From Streptomyces sp. CNQ-509 (GTDB lineage Bacteria; Actinomycetota; Actinomycetes; Streptomycetales; Streptomycetaceae): a stretch of DNA of 64,000 bases. The stretch covers positions 5,687,001 to 5,751,000 of the forward strand of contig NZ_CP011492.1 in the NCBI RefSeq assembly GCF_001011035.1, written 5' to 3'. Of this stretch, positions 51,745-62,213 are shown one piece after another. How positions within the stretch are numbered: position 1 is the first letter of the stretch; every line of letters starts with the position of its first letter. Under the pieces are notes generated by a model that worked only from the letters and a program-made list of their open reading frames with translations, did not search any database and was not told the DNA's origin. The translations under genes were made by a program, and so were the position numbers.

Positions 51745-51760
51745 TGTGATACCGTTCACG
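51745..51760. promoter_or_regulatory. CRP-like palindrome upstream of the atp operon
   Basis: TGTGATACCGTTCACG has TGTGA, 6 nt, TCACG, close to the CRP/FNR-type consensus and to the Streptomyces Crp motif GTG-N6-GNCAC (one mismatch). It lies about 150 bp before atpI, in the likely promoter region. Binding is untested. Confidence 0.35.
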
Positions 51761-51897
51761 AGAACCCGGTGCAGAGCCGAAGGACCGTAGTGCGACGGTT
51801 CTCTGGCGCGATGCCCCTCGACGCGGTGCACCCGCACCGGGGGACATGCTCGTCACCGTCGACCAGTTGCTCCCGACTCCCGCCGGAGACTCCTCAT

Positions 51898-52347
51898 ATG
51901 CAGGTCAACGACGCCCGGATCCTCCGTGGCGCCGCGATTCCGACCGCCCTCGCCGGCGTCGTCGCAGTGGTCATCAGCTCACTCGCGGCCGGTGTGAAGG
52001 GCGGTGTGGGAGCCGCCGCAGCCACCGTGGTGGTCCTTGCCTTCTTCTGTCTCGGCCTCTTCGCACTCCAGCACTTCTCGCGCAAGAACCCCGAGCTCTT
52101 CCTCGGGATCGCGCTGATCACCTACACCTCCCAGGTGCTGCTGCTCGCCGTCGTCATGGGCCTGTTCAAGGACACGACGCTCTTCAACACCAAGGCGTTC
52201 GGCTTCACGGTGCTCGCCGCGGCCCTGGTGTTCACCGCGGCCATGGGCCGTACCCACTTCCGGCTGAAGTTGCCGTACGTGGAGCCGGAGCGAGAAACCG
52301 GAGCGGGTGAACAGCGCTCCGGTACAGCCACCGAGGCCGGGCGATGA
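51898..52347 (+). CDS. atpI: ATP synthase protein I-like membrane protein
   Basis: 149 residues from ATG 51898. Four hydrophobic helices (AGVVAVVISSLAAGVKGGV, TVVVLAFFCLGLFALQHFS, LFLGIALITYTSQVLLLAVV, FGFTVLAAALVFTAAMG) and a charged C-terminus. AtpI helps c-ring assembly or Mg import but is not part of the finished enzyme. Position before atpB and the helix pattern support the call; AtpI sequences are very variable. Confidence 0.8.
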   Translation: MQVNDARILRGAAIPTALAGVVAVVISSLAAGVKGGVGAAAATVVVLAFFCLGLFALQHFSRKNPELFLGIALITYTSQVLLLAVVMGLFKDTTLFNTKAFGFTVLAAALVFTAAMGRTHFRLKLPYVEPERETGAGEQRSGTATEAGR

Positions 52348-52543
52348 CACCCGCCGGCCGAGCAGTGATCCGCGACTGCTATGGTCCCCCTGCCGCGCCG
52401 GTGCGCGCGTGCGCCGTGGGCCCCTGGGCCGCACCGCACCCCGCCGGCCGTATCCCGTCCTGTCACGTACCGCTCTCCAGCGGTGCACAACACCGACACA
52501 TTGAGGTTGCCGTAGCCATGCGTCACGCCGAAGGAGCTCGCCG

Positions 52544-53362
52544 GTGAGTGCTGCTGATACGACGCTCGCTTTCGACGCGAGTTGCAAGATCTTCGTTGAA
52601 GGTGGTTGCGGCTTCCAGTCCCCCGGCCTGCACTCGTTCGTCTTCAAGCCGATGTTCACGATCGGCAGCTTCGAGTTCAACAAGCCGATCCTGCTGGCGC
52701 TGGTGACGACGCTGGTGCTCTGCGTCTTCTTCTGGAAGGCGTTCGCGAGCCCCAAGGTCGTCCCGGGCAAGCTGCAGATGGTCGCCGAGTCCGGCTACGA
52801 CTTCGTCCGCCGCGGCATCGCGTACGAGACCATCGGCAAGAAGGAAGGCGAGAAGTGGGTGCCGCTGCTGGTCTCCCTCTTCTTCTTCATCTGGCTGATG
52901 AACCTCTGGTCGATCGTCCCGCTCGCCCAGTTCCCGGTGACCTCGATCATCGCCTTCCCGGCCGCCCTGGCGGGCGTGGTCTACGTGACCTGGATGACCC
53001 TGACCTTCAAGCGGCACGGCTTCGTTGGCGGGTTCAAGAACCTCACCGGCTACGACAAGTCGCTGGGCGGTGTGCTGCCGCTGGTCATGCTCATCGAGTT
53101 CTTCTCCAACGTGCTCGTGCGGCCCTTCACGCACGCGGTGCGGCTCTTCGCGAACATGTTCGCCGGCCACCTGCTGCTCGTGATGTTCACCATCGCCACC
53201 TGGTTCTTCATGAACAGCTGGGGCTTCGCCTACGCGCCCGTGGCCTTCGTGATGGTCATGGTGATGATCGCCTTCGAGCTCTTCATCCAGGCCGTCCAGG
53301 CGTACGTGTTCGTCGTGCTGACCGCCAGCTACATCTCGGGCGCACTCGAAGAGGCGCACTGA
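52544..53362 (+). CDS. atpB: ATP synthase Fo subunit a
   Basis: 272 residues from GTG 52544. About six transmembrane helices. The proton half-channel helix reads PLVMLIEFFSNVLVRPFTHA and VRLFANMFAGHLLLVMF: the essential Arg is in LVRPFTHAVRL, followed by the conserved Asn/His. FIQAVQAYVFVVLTASYISG is the C-terminal signature with Gln. It forms the ion path against the c-ring. The gene is 196 bp after atpI and 80 bp before atpE. Confidence 0.97.
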   Translation: MSAADTTLAFDASCKIFVEGGCGFQSPGLHSFVFKPMFTIGSFEFNKPILLALVTTLVLCVFFWKAFASPKVVPGKLQMVAESGYDFVRRGIAYETIGKKEGEKWVPLLVSLFFFIWLMNLWSIVPLAQFPVTSIIAFPAALAGVVYVTWMTLTFKRHGFVGGFKNLTGYDKSLGGVLPLVMLIEFFSNVLVRPFTHAVRLFANMFAGHLLLVMFTIATWFFMNSWGFAYAPVAFVMVMVMIAFELFIQAVQAYVFVVLTASYISGALEEAH

Positions 53363-53442
53363 GCCACCGCACCACCCGCACCACCCCGATTCGTCCGGTG
53401 GCCAACCCCCACCGGCCCGTAGAAGAGAAGGAAGAAACACCC

Positions 53443-53685
53443 ATGGCTGTCATGGAGACTCTCGCCGCCGTCGAGATCAAGGGCAACCTCGGCGCCATCG
53501 GCTACGGCCTCGCCGCGATCGGCCCCGGTGTCGGTATCGGCTACATCTTCGGTAACGGTGTGCAGGCCATGGCCCGCCAGCCCGAGGCCGTCGGCCTGAT
53601 CCGGCAGAACATGATTCTGGGCTTCGCCTTCTGTGAGGCGCTCGCCCTCATCGGCATCGTCATGCCGTTCGTTTACCCGTCCTGA
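53443..53685 (+). CDS. atpE: ATP synthase Fo subunit c
   Basis: 80 residues from ATG 53443 (GAAGGAAG 7 nt upstream). Two hydrophobic helices joined by the polar loop ARQPEAVGLIRQN. The ion-carrying residue is E65 in FAFCEALALIGIV. GYGLAAIGPGVGIGYIFG in helix 1 is the Gly-rich packing motif that sets ring size. A proton-coupled ring is expected because the Na+ ligand pattern is not seen. Located between atpB and atpF. Confidence 0.98.
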   Translation: MAVMETLAAVEIKGNLGAIGYGLAAIGPGVGIGYIFGNGVQAMARQPEAVGLIRQNMILGFAFCEALALIGIVMPFVYPS

Positions 53686-53714
53686 GCGGACTCCTTCCGA
53701 CGAAAGGCACCGAT

Positions 53715-54281
53715 GTGAACCTCCTGCAGATCGCGGCCGAAGAGGAGCAGAACCCTCTCATCCCGCCGATGCCGGAACTCGTCATCGGCCTGATCGCCTT
53801 CCTCATCGTCTTCGGCCTGCTGGCCAAGAAGCTCCTGCCCCGCATCAACGAGGTGCTGGAGGAGCGCAAGGCGGCCATCGAGGGCGGCATGGAGAAGGCC
53901 GAGGCCGCCCAGATCGAGGCGGAGCAGACGCTGGACCAGTACAAGGCCCAGCTCGCCGAGGCCAGGCACGAGGCCAACCGGCTGCGCGAGGAGGCTCGCG
54001 AGCAGGGTTCGGCCCTCATCGCCGAGATGCGGGCCGAGGGCCAGCGGCAGCGTGAGGAGATCATCGCCGCCGGTCACGCCCAGGTCGAGGCCGACAAGAA
54101 GGCCGCTTCGCTGGCGCTGCGCCAGGACGTCGGCGCGCTGGCCACCGAGCTGGCCGGCCGGCTGGTCGGCGAGTCCCTGGAGGACCACGCCCGGCAGAGC
54201 CGCGTCGTCGACCGGTTCCTGGACGAGCTGGAGGCCAAGGCCGCCGCCCAGTCCGGGACGAAGGCCGAGGCCGGGGCATGA
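53715..54281 (+). CDS. atpF: ATP synthase Fo subunit b
   Basis: 188 residues from GTG 53715. One N-terminal transmembrane helix (about 19-40, LVIGLIAFLIVFGLLAKKLL) then a long amphipathic, Ala/Glu-rich coiled coil that dimerises as the peripheral stalk. NPLIPPMPELV before the helix is typical of actinobacterial b. The ATGA overlap with atpH couples synthesis of the two stalk subunits. Confidence 0.96.
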   Translation: MNLLQIAAEEEQNPLIPPMPELVIGLIAFLIVFGLLAKKLLPRINEVLEERKAAIEGGMEKAEAAQIEAEQTLDQYKAQLAEARHEANRLREEAREQGSALIAEMRAEGQRQREEIIAAGHAQVEADKKAASLALRQDVGALATELAGRLVGESLEDHARQSRVVDRFLDELEAKAAAQSGTKAEAGA

Positions 54282-55093
54282 ACGGAGCGAGCCGCGAGGC
54301 GCTGGCCGCCGCCCGGAACCAGCTCGACGCGCTGACCGACAGCACCTCGGTCGACGCGGCGGAGCTGGCCGGGGAGCTGGCCGCCGTGACCGCCCTGCTG
54401 GACCGTGAGGTGACGCTGCGGCGGGCGCTGACCGACCCGGCGCAGCCCGGTGAGGCCAAGGCCGAGCTGGCCGGCCGGGTCCTCGGCGGGCAGATCGGCG
54501 GCGAGGCCGCCGACCTGGTCGCCGGGATGGTACGGGCCCGCTGGTCGCGGGCGCGTGACCTGGTCGACGTGCTCGAGGAGCTCGCCGACACCGCGGACCT
54601 CACCGCCGCGCAGCGGGCGGGGGAGCTCGACGAGGTGGAGGACGAGCTGTTCCGGTTCGGCCGGATCGTCACGGGCGACAAGCAGCTCCGCGGGGCGCTC
54701 ACCGACCGGGTGGGCACCGGCGCCGCCAAGGCCGGGCTGCTGCACACGCTACTGGGCGGCCGGGCCAACCCGGTCACCGAGCGGCTGGTCGTGCGGCTCG
54801 TCGAACGGCCGCGGGGCCGTAGCCTGGAAGGGGGCCTGGAGGCCCTCTCCAAGCTCGCCGCGGAGCGCCGGGACCGGATGGTCGCGGTCGTGTCCACCGC
54901 CGTGCCGCTCAGCGACGGGCAGAAGGAGCGCCTGGGCGCCGCGCTGTCCCGGCTGTACGGCCGGGACATGCACCTGAACCTGGACGTGGACCCCGCGGTC
55001 CTCGGCGGGATCTCGGTGCGGGTGGGCGACGAGGTCATCAACGGCTCCGTCGCCGACCGCCTCGACGAGGTGAAGCGCGGTATGGCGGGCTGA
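54278..55093 (+). CDS. atpH: ATP synthase F1 subunit delta
   Basis: 271 residues from ATG 54278 (ATGA overlap with atpF). Longer than the ~180 residues of E. coli delta, as usual in actinobacteria. The C-terminal part has VSTAVPLSDGQKERLGAALS and LNLDVDPAVLGGISVRVGDE, the delta/OSCP signature that binds the alpha N-termini. The helical N-terminal region carries AARNQLDAL and LAGELAAVTALLDREVTLRR. It joins the peripheral stalk to F1. Confidence 0.95.
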   Translation: MNGASREALAAARNQLDALTDSTSVDAAELAGELAAVTALLDREVTLRRALTDPAQPGEAKAELAGRVLGGQIGGEAADLVAGMVRARWSRARDLVDVLEELADTADLTAAQRAGELDEVEDELFRFGRIVTGDKQLRGALTDRVGTGAAKAGLLHTLLGGRANPVTERLVVRLVERPRGRSLEGGLEALSKLAAERRDRMVAVVSTAVPLSDGQKERLGAALSRLYGRDMHLNLDVDPAVLGGISVRVGDEVINGSVADRLDEVKRGMAG

Positions 55094-55197
55094 CGGTCAC
55101 CGATCGTCACACACCAACTCCAGAGCATCACCAGCGGCCCGAGTTGGGCCGTGGACGCAAGAACTTACGGGCCCAACAAGGAGAGCAGGGAACCCAG

Positions 55198-56769
<1,572 letters not shown>

Positions 56770-56771
56770 GC

Positions 56772-57713
56772 ATGGGCGCCCAGATGCGGGTCTACAAGAG
56801 GCGGATCCGTAGCGTCTCTGCGACCAAGAAGATCACCAAGGCGATGGAGATGATCGCCGCCTCGCGCGTCGTCAAGGCGCAGCGCCAGGTGGCGGCCTCC
56901 ACGCCGTACGCGACCGAGCTGACCAGCGCCGTCACGGCGGTGGCCGCGGGCTCCGAGACCAAGCACCCGCTCACCACCGAGGTGGAGCGGCCGGTGCGGG
57001 CCGCGGTGCTGATGATCACCAGCGACCGCGGTCTGGCCGGCGGCTACAACTCCAACGCCATCAAGCAGACCGAGACGCTGACGAACCGGCTGACCGGCGA
57101 GGGCAGGCAGGTCGACCACTTCATCGTCGGCCGCAAGGGCGTCTCGTACTTCGGCTTCCGCGAGCGGCCGGTGGCCGAGTCCTGGACCGGCTTCACCGAC
57201 AACCCGACCTACGCGGACGCGAAGCGGGTGGCCGCGCCGCTCATCGAGGCGCTGAGCAAGGAGACCTCGGAGGGCGGCGTGGACGAGATCCACATTGTCT
57301 ACACCGAGTTCCACTCGATGATGACGCAGACCGCGATGGACAGGCGGCTGCTCCCGATCGTCTTCGAGAAGACCGCCGCGGACTCCGCGGAGGTCTTCGA
57401 GGAGGCGCGCAAGAAGGAGCAGGAGTACCACGCGCTGTACGACTTCGAGCCGTCCGCGGACGGCGTGCTCGACGCGCTGCTGCCGCGGTACGTCGAGAGC
57501 CGGATCTACAACGCGCTGCTGCAGTCGGCCGCCTCCAAGCACGCCGCCACCCGCCGTGCGATGAAGTCGGCGACGGACAACGCCGAGGAGCTCATCAAGT
57601 CGCTCACGCGGCTAGCCAACCAGGCCCGCCAGGCCGAAATCACCCAGGAAATCAGCGAGATCGTCGGTGGCGCGAACGCCCTGGCCGACGCCTCTGCGGG
57701 GAGTGACCGATAA
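56772..57713 (+). CDS. atpG: ATP synthase F1 subunit gamma
   Basis: 313 residues from ATG 56772, two bases after atpA's stop. N-terminal RIRSVSATKKITKAMEMIAA and C-terminal AASKHAATRRAMKSATDNAE with INNARQ-like QARQAEITQEISEI are the coiled-coil rotor shaft. The central globular part has LMITSDRGLAGGYNSN. An extra loop near 200-225 (VFEEARKKEQEYHALYDFEP) is common in actinobacteria and mycobacteria. It turns within alpha3-beta3. Confidence 0.97.
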   Translation: MGAQMRVYKRRIRSVSATKKITKAMEMIAASRVVKAQRQVAASTPYATELTSAVTAVAAGSETKHPLTTEVERPVRAAVLMITSDRGLAGGYNSNAIKQTETLTNRLTGEGRQVDHFIVGRKGVSYFGFRERPVAESWTGFTDNPTYADAKRVAAPLIEALSKETSEGGVDEIHIVYTEFHSMMTQTAMDRRLLPIVFEKTAADSAEVFEEARKKEQEYHALYDFEPSADGVLDALLPRYVESRIYNALLQSAASKHAATRRAMKSATDNAEELIKSLTRLANQARQAEITQEISEIVGGANALADASAGSDR

Positions 57714-57715
57714 TC

Positions 57716-59167
57716 ATGACCACTGCTACGACCACCGAAGCGAAGGCCACGGCGACCGGCCGCGTCGCGCGGGTCATCGGCCCGGTCGTCGACGTGGAGT
57801 TCCCCGTCGACGCGATGCCCGAGATCTACAATGCGCTGACCGTCGAGGTCGCCGACCCCGCCCAGGCGGGCGAGATCAAGGTGCTGACCCTGGAAGTCGC
57901 GCAGCACCTCGGCGAGGGCCTGGTCCGCGCCATCTCCATGCAGCCCACCGACGGCCTGGTCCGCCAGGCCCCGGTGACCGACACCGGCGAGGGCCTGACG
58001 GTCCCCGTCGGCGACGTCACCAAGGGCCGCGTGTTCAACACCCTGGGTGAGATCCTCAACGACGAGGTCGACGAGTCGGAGATCCAGGAGCGCTGGGCGA
58101 TCCACCGCACGGCGCCCCCGTTCGACCAGCTCGAAGCCAAGACCGAGATGTTCGAGACCGGTCTGAAGGTCGTCGACCTGCTCACCCCGTACGTCAAGGG
58201 CGGCAAGATCGGCCTCTTCGGCGGCGCGGGCGTCGGCAAGACCGTGCTCATCCAAGAGATGATCATGCGTGTGGCCAAGCTGCACGAAGGCGTCTCGGTC
58301 TTCGCCGGCGTCGGCGAGCGCACCCGTGAGGGCAACGACCTGATCGCGGAGATGGCCGAGTCCGGCGTGCTGCCGCAGACCGCGCTGGTCTTCGGGCAGA
58401 TGGACGAGCCGCCGGGCACCCGGCTGCGCGTCGCCCTGGCCGGTCTCACGATGGCGGAGTACTTCCGCGACGTGCAGAAGCAGGACGTGCTGTTCTTCAT
58501 CGACAACATCTTCCGCTTCACCCAGGCCGGCTCCGAGGTCTCCACCCTGCTCGGCCGCATGCCCTCCGCGGTGGGCTACCAGCCGAACCTGGCGGACGAG
58601 ATGGGTCTGCTCCAGGAGCGGATCACCTCGACCCGCGGCCACTCGATCACCTCGATGCAGGCGATCTACGTGCCCGCGGACGACTACACCGACCCGGCCC
58701 CGGCGACCACCTTCGCCCACCTCGACGCGACGACGGAGCTGTCCCGTCCGATCTCGGAGAAGGGCATCTACCCCGCGGTGGACCCGCTGGCCTCCACCTC
58801 CCGGGTGCTCGACCCGCGCTACATCGCGCAGGACCACTACGAGTGCGCCACGCGCGTGAAGGCGATCCTGCAGAAGTACAAGGACCTGCAGGACATCATC
58901 GCCATTCTGGGTATGGACGAGCTCTCCGAGGAGGACAAGCTCACCGTCTCCCGCGCCCGCCGGATCGAGCGCTTCCTGTCGCAGAACACCCACGCGGCGA
59001 AGCAGTTCACCGGTCTCGACGGATCCGACGTGCCGCTGGACGAGTCGATCGCCGCGTTCAACGCGATCGCCGACGGCGAGTACGACCACTTCCCCGAGCA
59101 GGCGTTCTTCATGTGCGGTGGCCTGGAGGACCTGAAGGCCAAGGCGAAGGAGCTGGGCGTCTCCTGA
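57716..59167 (+). CDS. atpD: ATP synthase F1 subunit beta (catalytic)
   Basis: 483 residues from ATG 57716, two bases after atpG. Walker A GGAGVGKTVLIQEM near 168, GERTREGNDL (catalytic Glu), Walker B VLFFIDNIFRFTQAGSEVS, and the DELSEEDKL loop that contacts gamma are all canonical. It holds the catalytic ATP sites. The N-terminal leader TTATTTEAKATATGR is Thr/Ala-rich and variable. Confidence 0.98.
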   Translation: MTTATTTEAKATATGRVARVIGPVVDVEFPVDAMPEIYNALTVEVADPAQAGEIKVLTLEVAQHLGEGLVRAISMQPTDGLVRQAPVTDTGEGLTVPVGDVTKGRVFNTLGEILNDEVDESEIQERWAIHRTAPPFDQLEAKTEMFETGLKVVDLLTPYVKGGKIGLFGGAGVGKTVLIQEMIMRVAKLHEGVSVFAGVGERTREGNDLIAEMAESGVLPQTALVFGQMDEPPGTRLRVALAGLTMAEYFRDVQKQDVLFFIDNIFRFTQAGSEVSTLLGRMPSAVGYQPNLADEMGLLQERITSTRGHSITSMQAIYVPADDYTDPAPATTFAHLDATTELSRPISEKGIYPAVDPLASTSRVLDPRYIAQDHYECATRVKAILQKYKDLQDIIAILGMDELSEEDKLTVSRARRIERFLSQNTHAAKQFTGLDGSDVPLDESIAAFNAIADGEYDHFPEQAFFMCGGLEDLKAKAKELGVS

Positions 59168-59205
59168 CGGATGCGCCCGCGGTTCTCACCGGCTCCGAGC
59201 CACCC

Positions 59206-59229
59206 GGGGGCGGGGTTCGCCCCGCCCCC
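59206..59229 (+). other. Very stable intercistronic hairpin between atpD and atpC
   Basis: GGGGGCGGGG (59206-59215), loop TTCG (59216-59219), CCCCGCCCCC (59220-59229): a perfect 10-bp GC stem with a UUCG tetraloop. There is no T-run. It could stabilise the upstream mRNA or partly terminate transcription, lowering expression of epsilon relative to beta. Confidence 0.7.
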
Positions 59230-59277
59230 GGCCCGCAAACCCGTTATTCTCTGCTAAACCCCAGTTGAGGAGCCATC

Positions 59278-59658
59278 GTGGCCGAGCTGCACGTCGAGTT
59301 GGTCGCCGCGGACCGTAGCGTCTGGTCCGGCGAGGCCACCCGGGTCATCGCGCGCACCCCGTCCGGTGACATCGGCATCATGCCCGGACACCAGCCGCTG
59401 CTCACGGTGCTGGAGTCCGGCCCCGTGACGATCCGTACGACGGGCGCCAGCGGCGAGGGCACGGTCCTGGCGGCCGTGCACGGCGGCTTCATCTCCTTTG
59501 CGGACAACAAGCTCTCGCTCCTCGCCGAGATCGCCGAGCTCTCCGACGAGATCGACGTGGAGCGCGCGGAGCGCGCCCTGGAGCGGGCCAAAGCCGACGC
59601 GGACGCGGGAGCGGAGCGGCGCGCGGAAGTGCGGCTCCTGGCCGTGGCGGGTCGCTGA
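59278..59658 (+). CDS. atpC: ATP synthase F1 subunit epsilon
   Basis: 126 residues from GTG 59278 (TGAGGAG 6 nt upstream). The N-terminal beta-sandwich reads LHVELVAADRSVWSGEATRV and GDIGIMPGHQPLLTVLESGP (the GxxGxxPxHxPxL epsilon signature). The C-terminal helical hairpin is short and Ala/Glu/Arg-rich. It regulates ATPase activity and connects to gamma. Last gene of the operon, after the hairpin at 59206. Confidence 0.96.
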   Translation: MAELHVELVAADRSVWSGEATRVIARTPSGDIGIMPGHQPLLTVLESGPVTIRTTGASGEGTVLAAVHGGFISFADNKLSLLAEIAELSDEIDVERAERALERAKADADAGAERRAEVRLLAVAGR

Positions 59659-59694
59659 GGCCACGCGAGAGGAGCGGCGAGGAGGTCTGTGGAG

Positions 59695-60135
59695 ATGATC
59701 CTCGCTTTGCTGCTGGCCGGGGCGGTGGTCGCCCTGCTGCTGCTCGGCCTCTTCCTCTTCGGTTTGCGCCGCCGCCTCATCCAGCGGGCCGGCGGTACCT
59801 TCGACTGCAGTCTGCGCTGGTCAGCCCGCGCCGACCGGCCCGGGAAGGGCTGGGCGTACGGCGTCGCCCGCTACAGCGGTGACGTCATCGAGTGGTTCCG
59901 CGTCTTCTCGTACGCACCGAGGCCGCGCCGCGTGCTGCGGCGGGACGGCATCGAGGTGCTGGAGCGCCGGGCCCCCGCGGGCGAGGAGGAACTCGCCCTG
60001 CTCTCCGACGCCGTCGTGCTGGCCTGCCGGCACGACGAGGACCGGATCGAGCTGGCGATGAGCGAGGACGCGCTCACCGGCTTTCTCGCCTGGCTGGAGG
60101 CGGCCCCCCCGGGGCAGCGTGTCAACGTGGCGTAG
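59695..60135 (+). CDS. DUF2550 membrane-anchored protein
   Basis: 146 residues. ATG 59695 sits 9 nt after GAGGAGG; GTG 59689 is only 3 nt away and less likely. One N-terminal helix (about 1-22, ILALLLAGAVVALLLLGLFL) is followed by RRRLIQRAGGTFDCSLRW, YGVARYSGDVIEWFRVFSYA and RPRRVLRRDGIEVLERRAP, the DUF2550 signature. The end ALTGFLAWLEAAPPGQRVNV is conserved in streptomycetes. Function unknown. Regularly found after atpC in actinobacteria. Confidence 0.88.
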   Translation: MILALLLAGAVVALLLLGLFLFGLRRRLIQRAGGTFDCSLRWSARADRPGKGWAYGVARYSGDVIEWFRVFSYAPRPRRVLRRDGIEVLERRAPAGEEELALLSDAVVLACRHDEDRIELAMSEDALTGFLAWLEAAPPGQRVNVA

Positions 60136-60169
60136 CGCGTACGGCCACCCGTCCGTGGGAACGGGAAAG

Positions 60170-60224
60170 GGCCTGAACCCGGGGCGGGGAGGCGAGCGCA
60201 CGCCGGACACCCCGGGCTCAGGCC
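60170..60224. terminator. Hairpin terminator between convergent DUF2550 and chitinase genes
   Basis: GGCCTGA (60170-60176) pairs with TCAGGCC (60218-60224), and CCCGGGG (60178-60184) with CCCCGGG (60210-60216), giving about 14 bp of stem. It lies in the 99-bp gap between two converging genes and can serve both. Confidence 0.75.
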
Positions 60225-60234
60225 GTCTGGGGCC

Positions 60235-62067
60235 CTAGCCGAGACCGTTGTGGACCGCGGTCATCAGCTCGCCGTTGGCGGTGTCACCGCTGAGTTCCCA
60301 GATGAACGCGCCGCCGAGGTTCTGGTTCTTGGCGTAGGTCATCTTGGCGGTGAGTGTCGCCGGGGTGTCGTAGCTCCACCACTGGTTGCCGCAGTGGGCG
60401 TACGCCGTGCCCGCGACCGTTCCGGTGGCCGGGCACCTGCCTTTCAGCTCCTTGTAGTCGTCGATGCCCTGCTCGTACTTGCCGGGTGCGGGTCCCGTCG
60501 CGCTGCCGCCGGGCGCGCTCTGCGTCACGCCGGTCCAGCCGCGGCCGTAGAAGCCGACGCCGAGCAGCAGCTTGGCCGGCGGGATGCCCATGCCCTTCAG
60601 CTTCTGGATCGCGGCGTCGGAGTGGAACGCGGCGATCGGGATGCCGTTGTACGAGGTGAGGGGCGAGTGCGGGGCGGTGGGGCCCTGGGCATCCCAGGCG
60701 CCGAAGAAGTCGTACGTCATGACGTTGTACCAGTCGACGTACTGGGCGGCACCGGCGTAGTCGGCCTTGTCGATCTTCCCGGCGCTGGAGGCGTCGGCCG
60801 TGATGGCGGCGGTGACGAGCTTGTTGCCGAACGTCGCGCGGAACGCCTGCATCATGTTCTTCATGACGGCCGGGCCGCTGCTGTCACAGGTGAGACCGCA
60901 GGCGTTGGGGTACTCCCAGTCCAGGTCGATGCCGTCGAAGAGGCCCTGCCAGCGCGGGTCGTACACGAGGTCGTAGCAGGACTGGGCGAAGGCGGCGGGG
61001 TTCTGCATGGCCTGGGTGAAGCCGCCGGACCAGGTCCAGCCGCCGAAGGACCAGAGGATCTTGATGTGCGGGTGCTTCTTCTTCAGCTTGAGGAGCTGGT
61101 TGAAGTTGCCGCGCAGGGGCTGGTCCCAGGTGTCGGCCACGCCGTCGACGCTCTCGCCGGCGCCGTACGCCTTCTCGATCGCGGCGTAGGAGTCGCCCAT
61201 GGTGCAGCGGCCGTTCTGGACGTTGCCGAAGGCGTAGTTGATGGTGTTGATCTTCTGCGCCGTGCCGGAGATGTCGAGGTTCTTCGCGTGGTAGTTGCGC
61301 TGGTAGACGCCCCACTCGGTGAAGTACCCCATCTTGATCTTGCCGCCGCCGGGGCCGCCGCCGCCCGTCGTGGTGACGGTCCGCGAGCCGCTGGCGGGGC
61401 CGACCTGGTCCGCGGTGTCGCGGGCGCGGACGCTGTAGGTGTACGGGGTGCCGGCGCTCAGGCCGGTGTCCGTGTACGTGGTGCCGGTGACCGTGGCGAC
61501 CTTGGTGCTGCCGCGGTACACGTCGTAGTTCTTGATCCCCTTGTCGTCGGTGGCCGCCGTCCAGCTCAGCGCGATGGAGGTGTCGGTGATGTTCCCGGCG
61601 CTGGGCGTGCCGGGAGCCGAGGGCGCGCCGTCGCCGGGGATGCCGCCGCCGTCGCAGGGGTCGCCGTTCAGGGTGCAGTCGGTGACGTTGCCGCCGCCGC
61701 TGCCGGAGCCGTTGAAGCCGAAGGTGAGGCTGGCGCCGGGGGCGAGGCTGCCGTTGTACGACTTGTTCTTGGCGGTCCAGCGGGTGCCGGTGTTGGTGAC
61801 GTCCGCGTCCCAGGCGGACGTGACGCTGGTGCCGGCGGGGAAGTCCCAGGAAATGGACCAGGAGCTGAGGGGCGCGGTGCCGGTGTTCTTCACCGTCCAC
61901 CTGCCCTCGAAGCCGGTGCCCCAGTCCGATGCCTTCTGGTACGTCGCGGTCGCTCCTGCCGCCTGGGCGGGGCTGGCGAGTCCGACCATGGCGGCGAGCG
62001 GGATGGCCACGGCGGCCACGATGGCCGTGGCGCGTCTCAGCAGGCGACTGCCGGTGGGGGATCTCAA
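60235..62067 (-). CDS. chiC: Secreted GH18 chitinase with CBM2-like and fibronectin III domains
   Basis: 610 residues from TTG 62067 (GGGAGAC 7 nt upstream). Signal peptide (RRATAIVAAVAIPLAAMVGL…PAQAAG, cleavage near 38). Then a CBM2-type carbohydrate-binding module (about 40-140, WGTGFEGRWTVKNTGTAPLS), a Gly-rich linker, an FN3 domain (about 152-240), a Gly linker and GH18 (about 248-610). Catalytic motif DGIDLDWEYP has the acid Glu near 385; YNVMTYDFFGAWD is the substrate-binding strand. It degrades chitin to chitobiose outside the cell. Two dre-like sites lie upstream at 62191-62229. The catalytic domain is closely related to the neighbouring gene's. The symbol follows S. coelicolor chiC by architecture and location next to DUF2550, from memory. 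Confidence 0.93.
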   Translation of the reverse strand: MRSPTGSRLLRRATAIVAAVAIPLAAMVGLASPAQAAGATATYQKASDWGTGFEGRWTVKNTGTAPLSSWSISWDFPAGTSVTSAWDADVTNTGTRWTAKNKSYNGSLAPGASLTFGFNGSGSGGGNVTDCTLNGDPCDGGGIPGDGAPSAPGTPSAGNITDTSIALSWTAATDDKGIKNYDVYRGSTKVATVTGTTYTDTGLSAGTPYTYSVRARDTADQVGPASGSRTVTTTGGGGPGGGKIKMGYFTEWGVYQRNYHAKNLDISGTAQKINTINYAFGNVQNGRCTMGDSYAAIEKAYGAGESVDGVADTWDQPLRGNFNQLLKLKKKHPHIKILWSFGGWTWSGGFTQAMQNPAAFAQSCYDLVYDPRWQGLFDGIDLDWEYPNACGLTCDSSGPAVMKNMMQAFRATFGNKLVTAAITADASSAGKIDKADYAGAAQYVDWYNVMTYDFFGAWDAQGPTAPHSPLTSYNGIPIAAFHSDAAIQKLKGMGIPPAKLLLGVGFYGRGWTGVTQSAPGGSATGPAPGKYEQGIDDYKELKGRCPATGTVAGTAYAHCGNQWWSYDTPATLTAKMTYAKNQNLGGAFIWELSGDTANGELMTAVHNGLG

Positions 62068-62190
62068 GGTGTGTCTCCCTCGTCGAGTGCCGTTCCGTCA
62101 GGTGCGGGCGGCGCGTCCGCGCGTACGGCCGCCCGTCGTACATGAGCCGGGTACTTGTTCATGCCATGACACTCACTCGCCAGGGAGGTT

Positions 62191-62206
62191 ATTGGTACAT
62201 ACCAAT
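62191..62206. promoter_or_regulatory. dre-like palindrome upstream of the chitinase at 60235
   Basis: ATTGGTACATACCAAT: 7-bp arms ATTGGTA/TACCAAT with a 2-nt centre. It keeps GGT-N4-ACC of the DasR-type operator but lacks the canonical TCTAGA centre. It lies 23 bp from the better site at 62214. It could also be the operator of another GntR or ROK regulator. Confidence 0.55.
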
Positions 62207-62213
62207 GCGGTCA

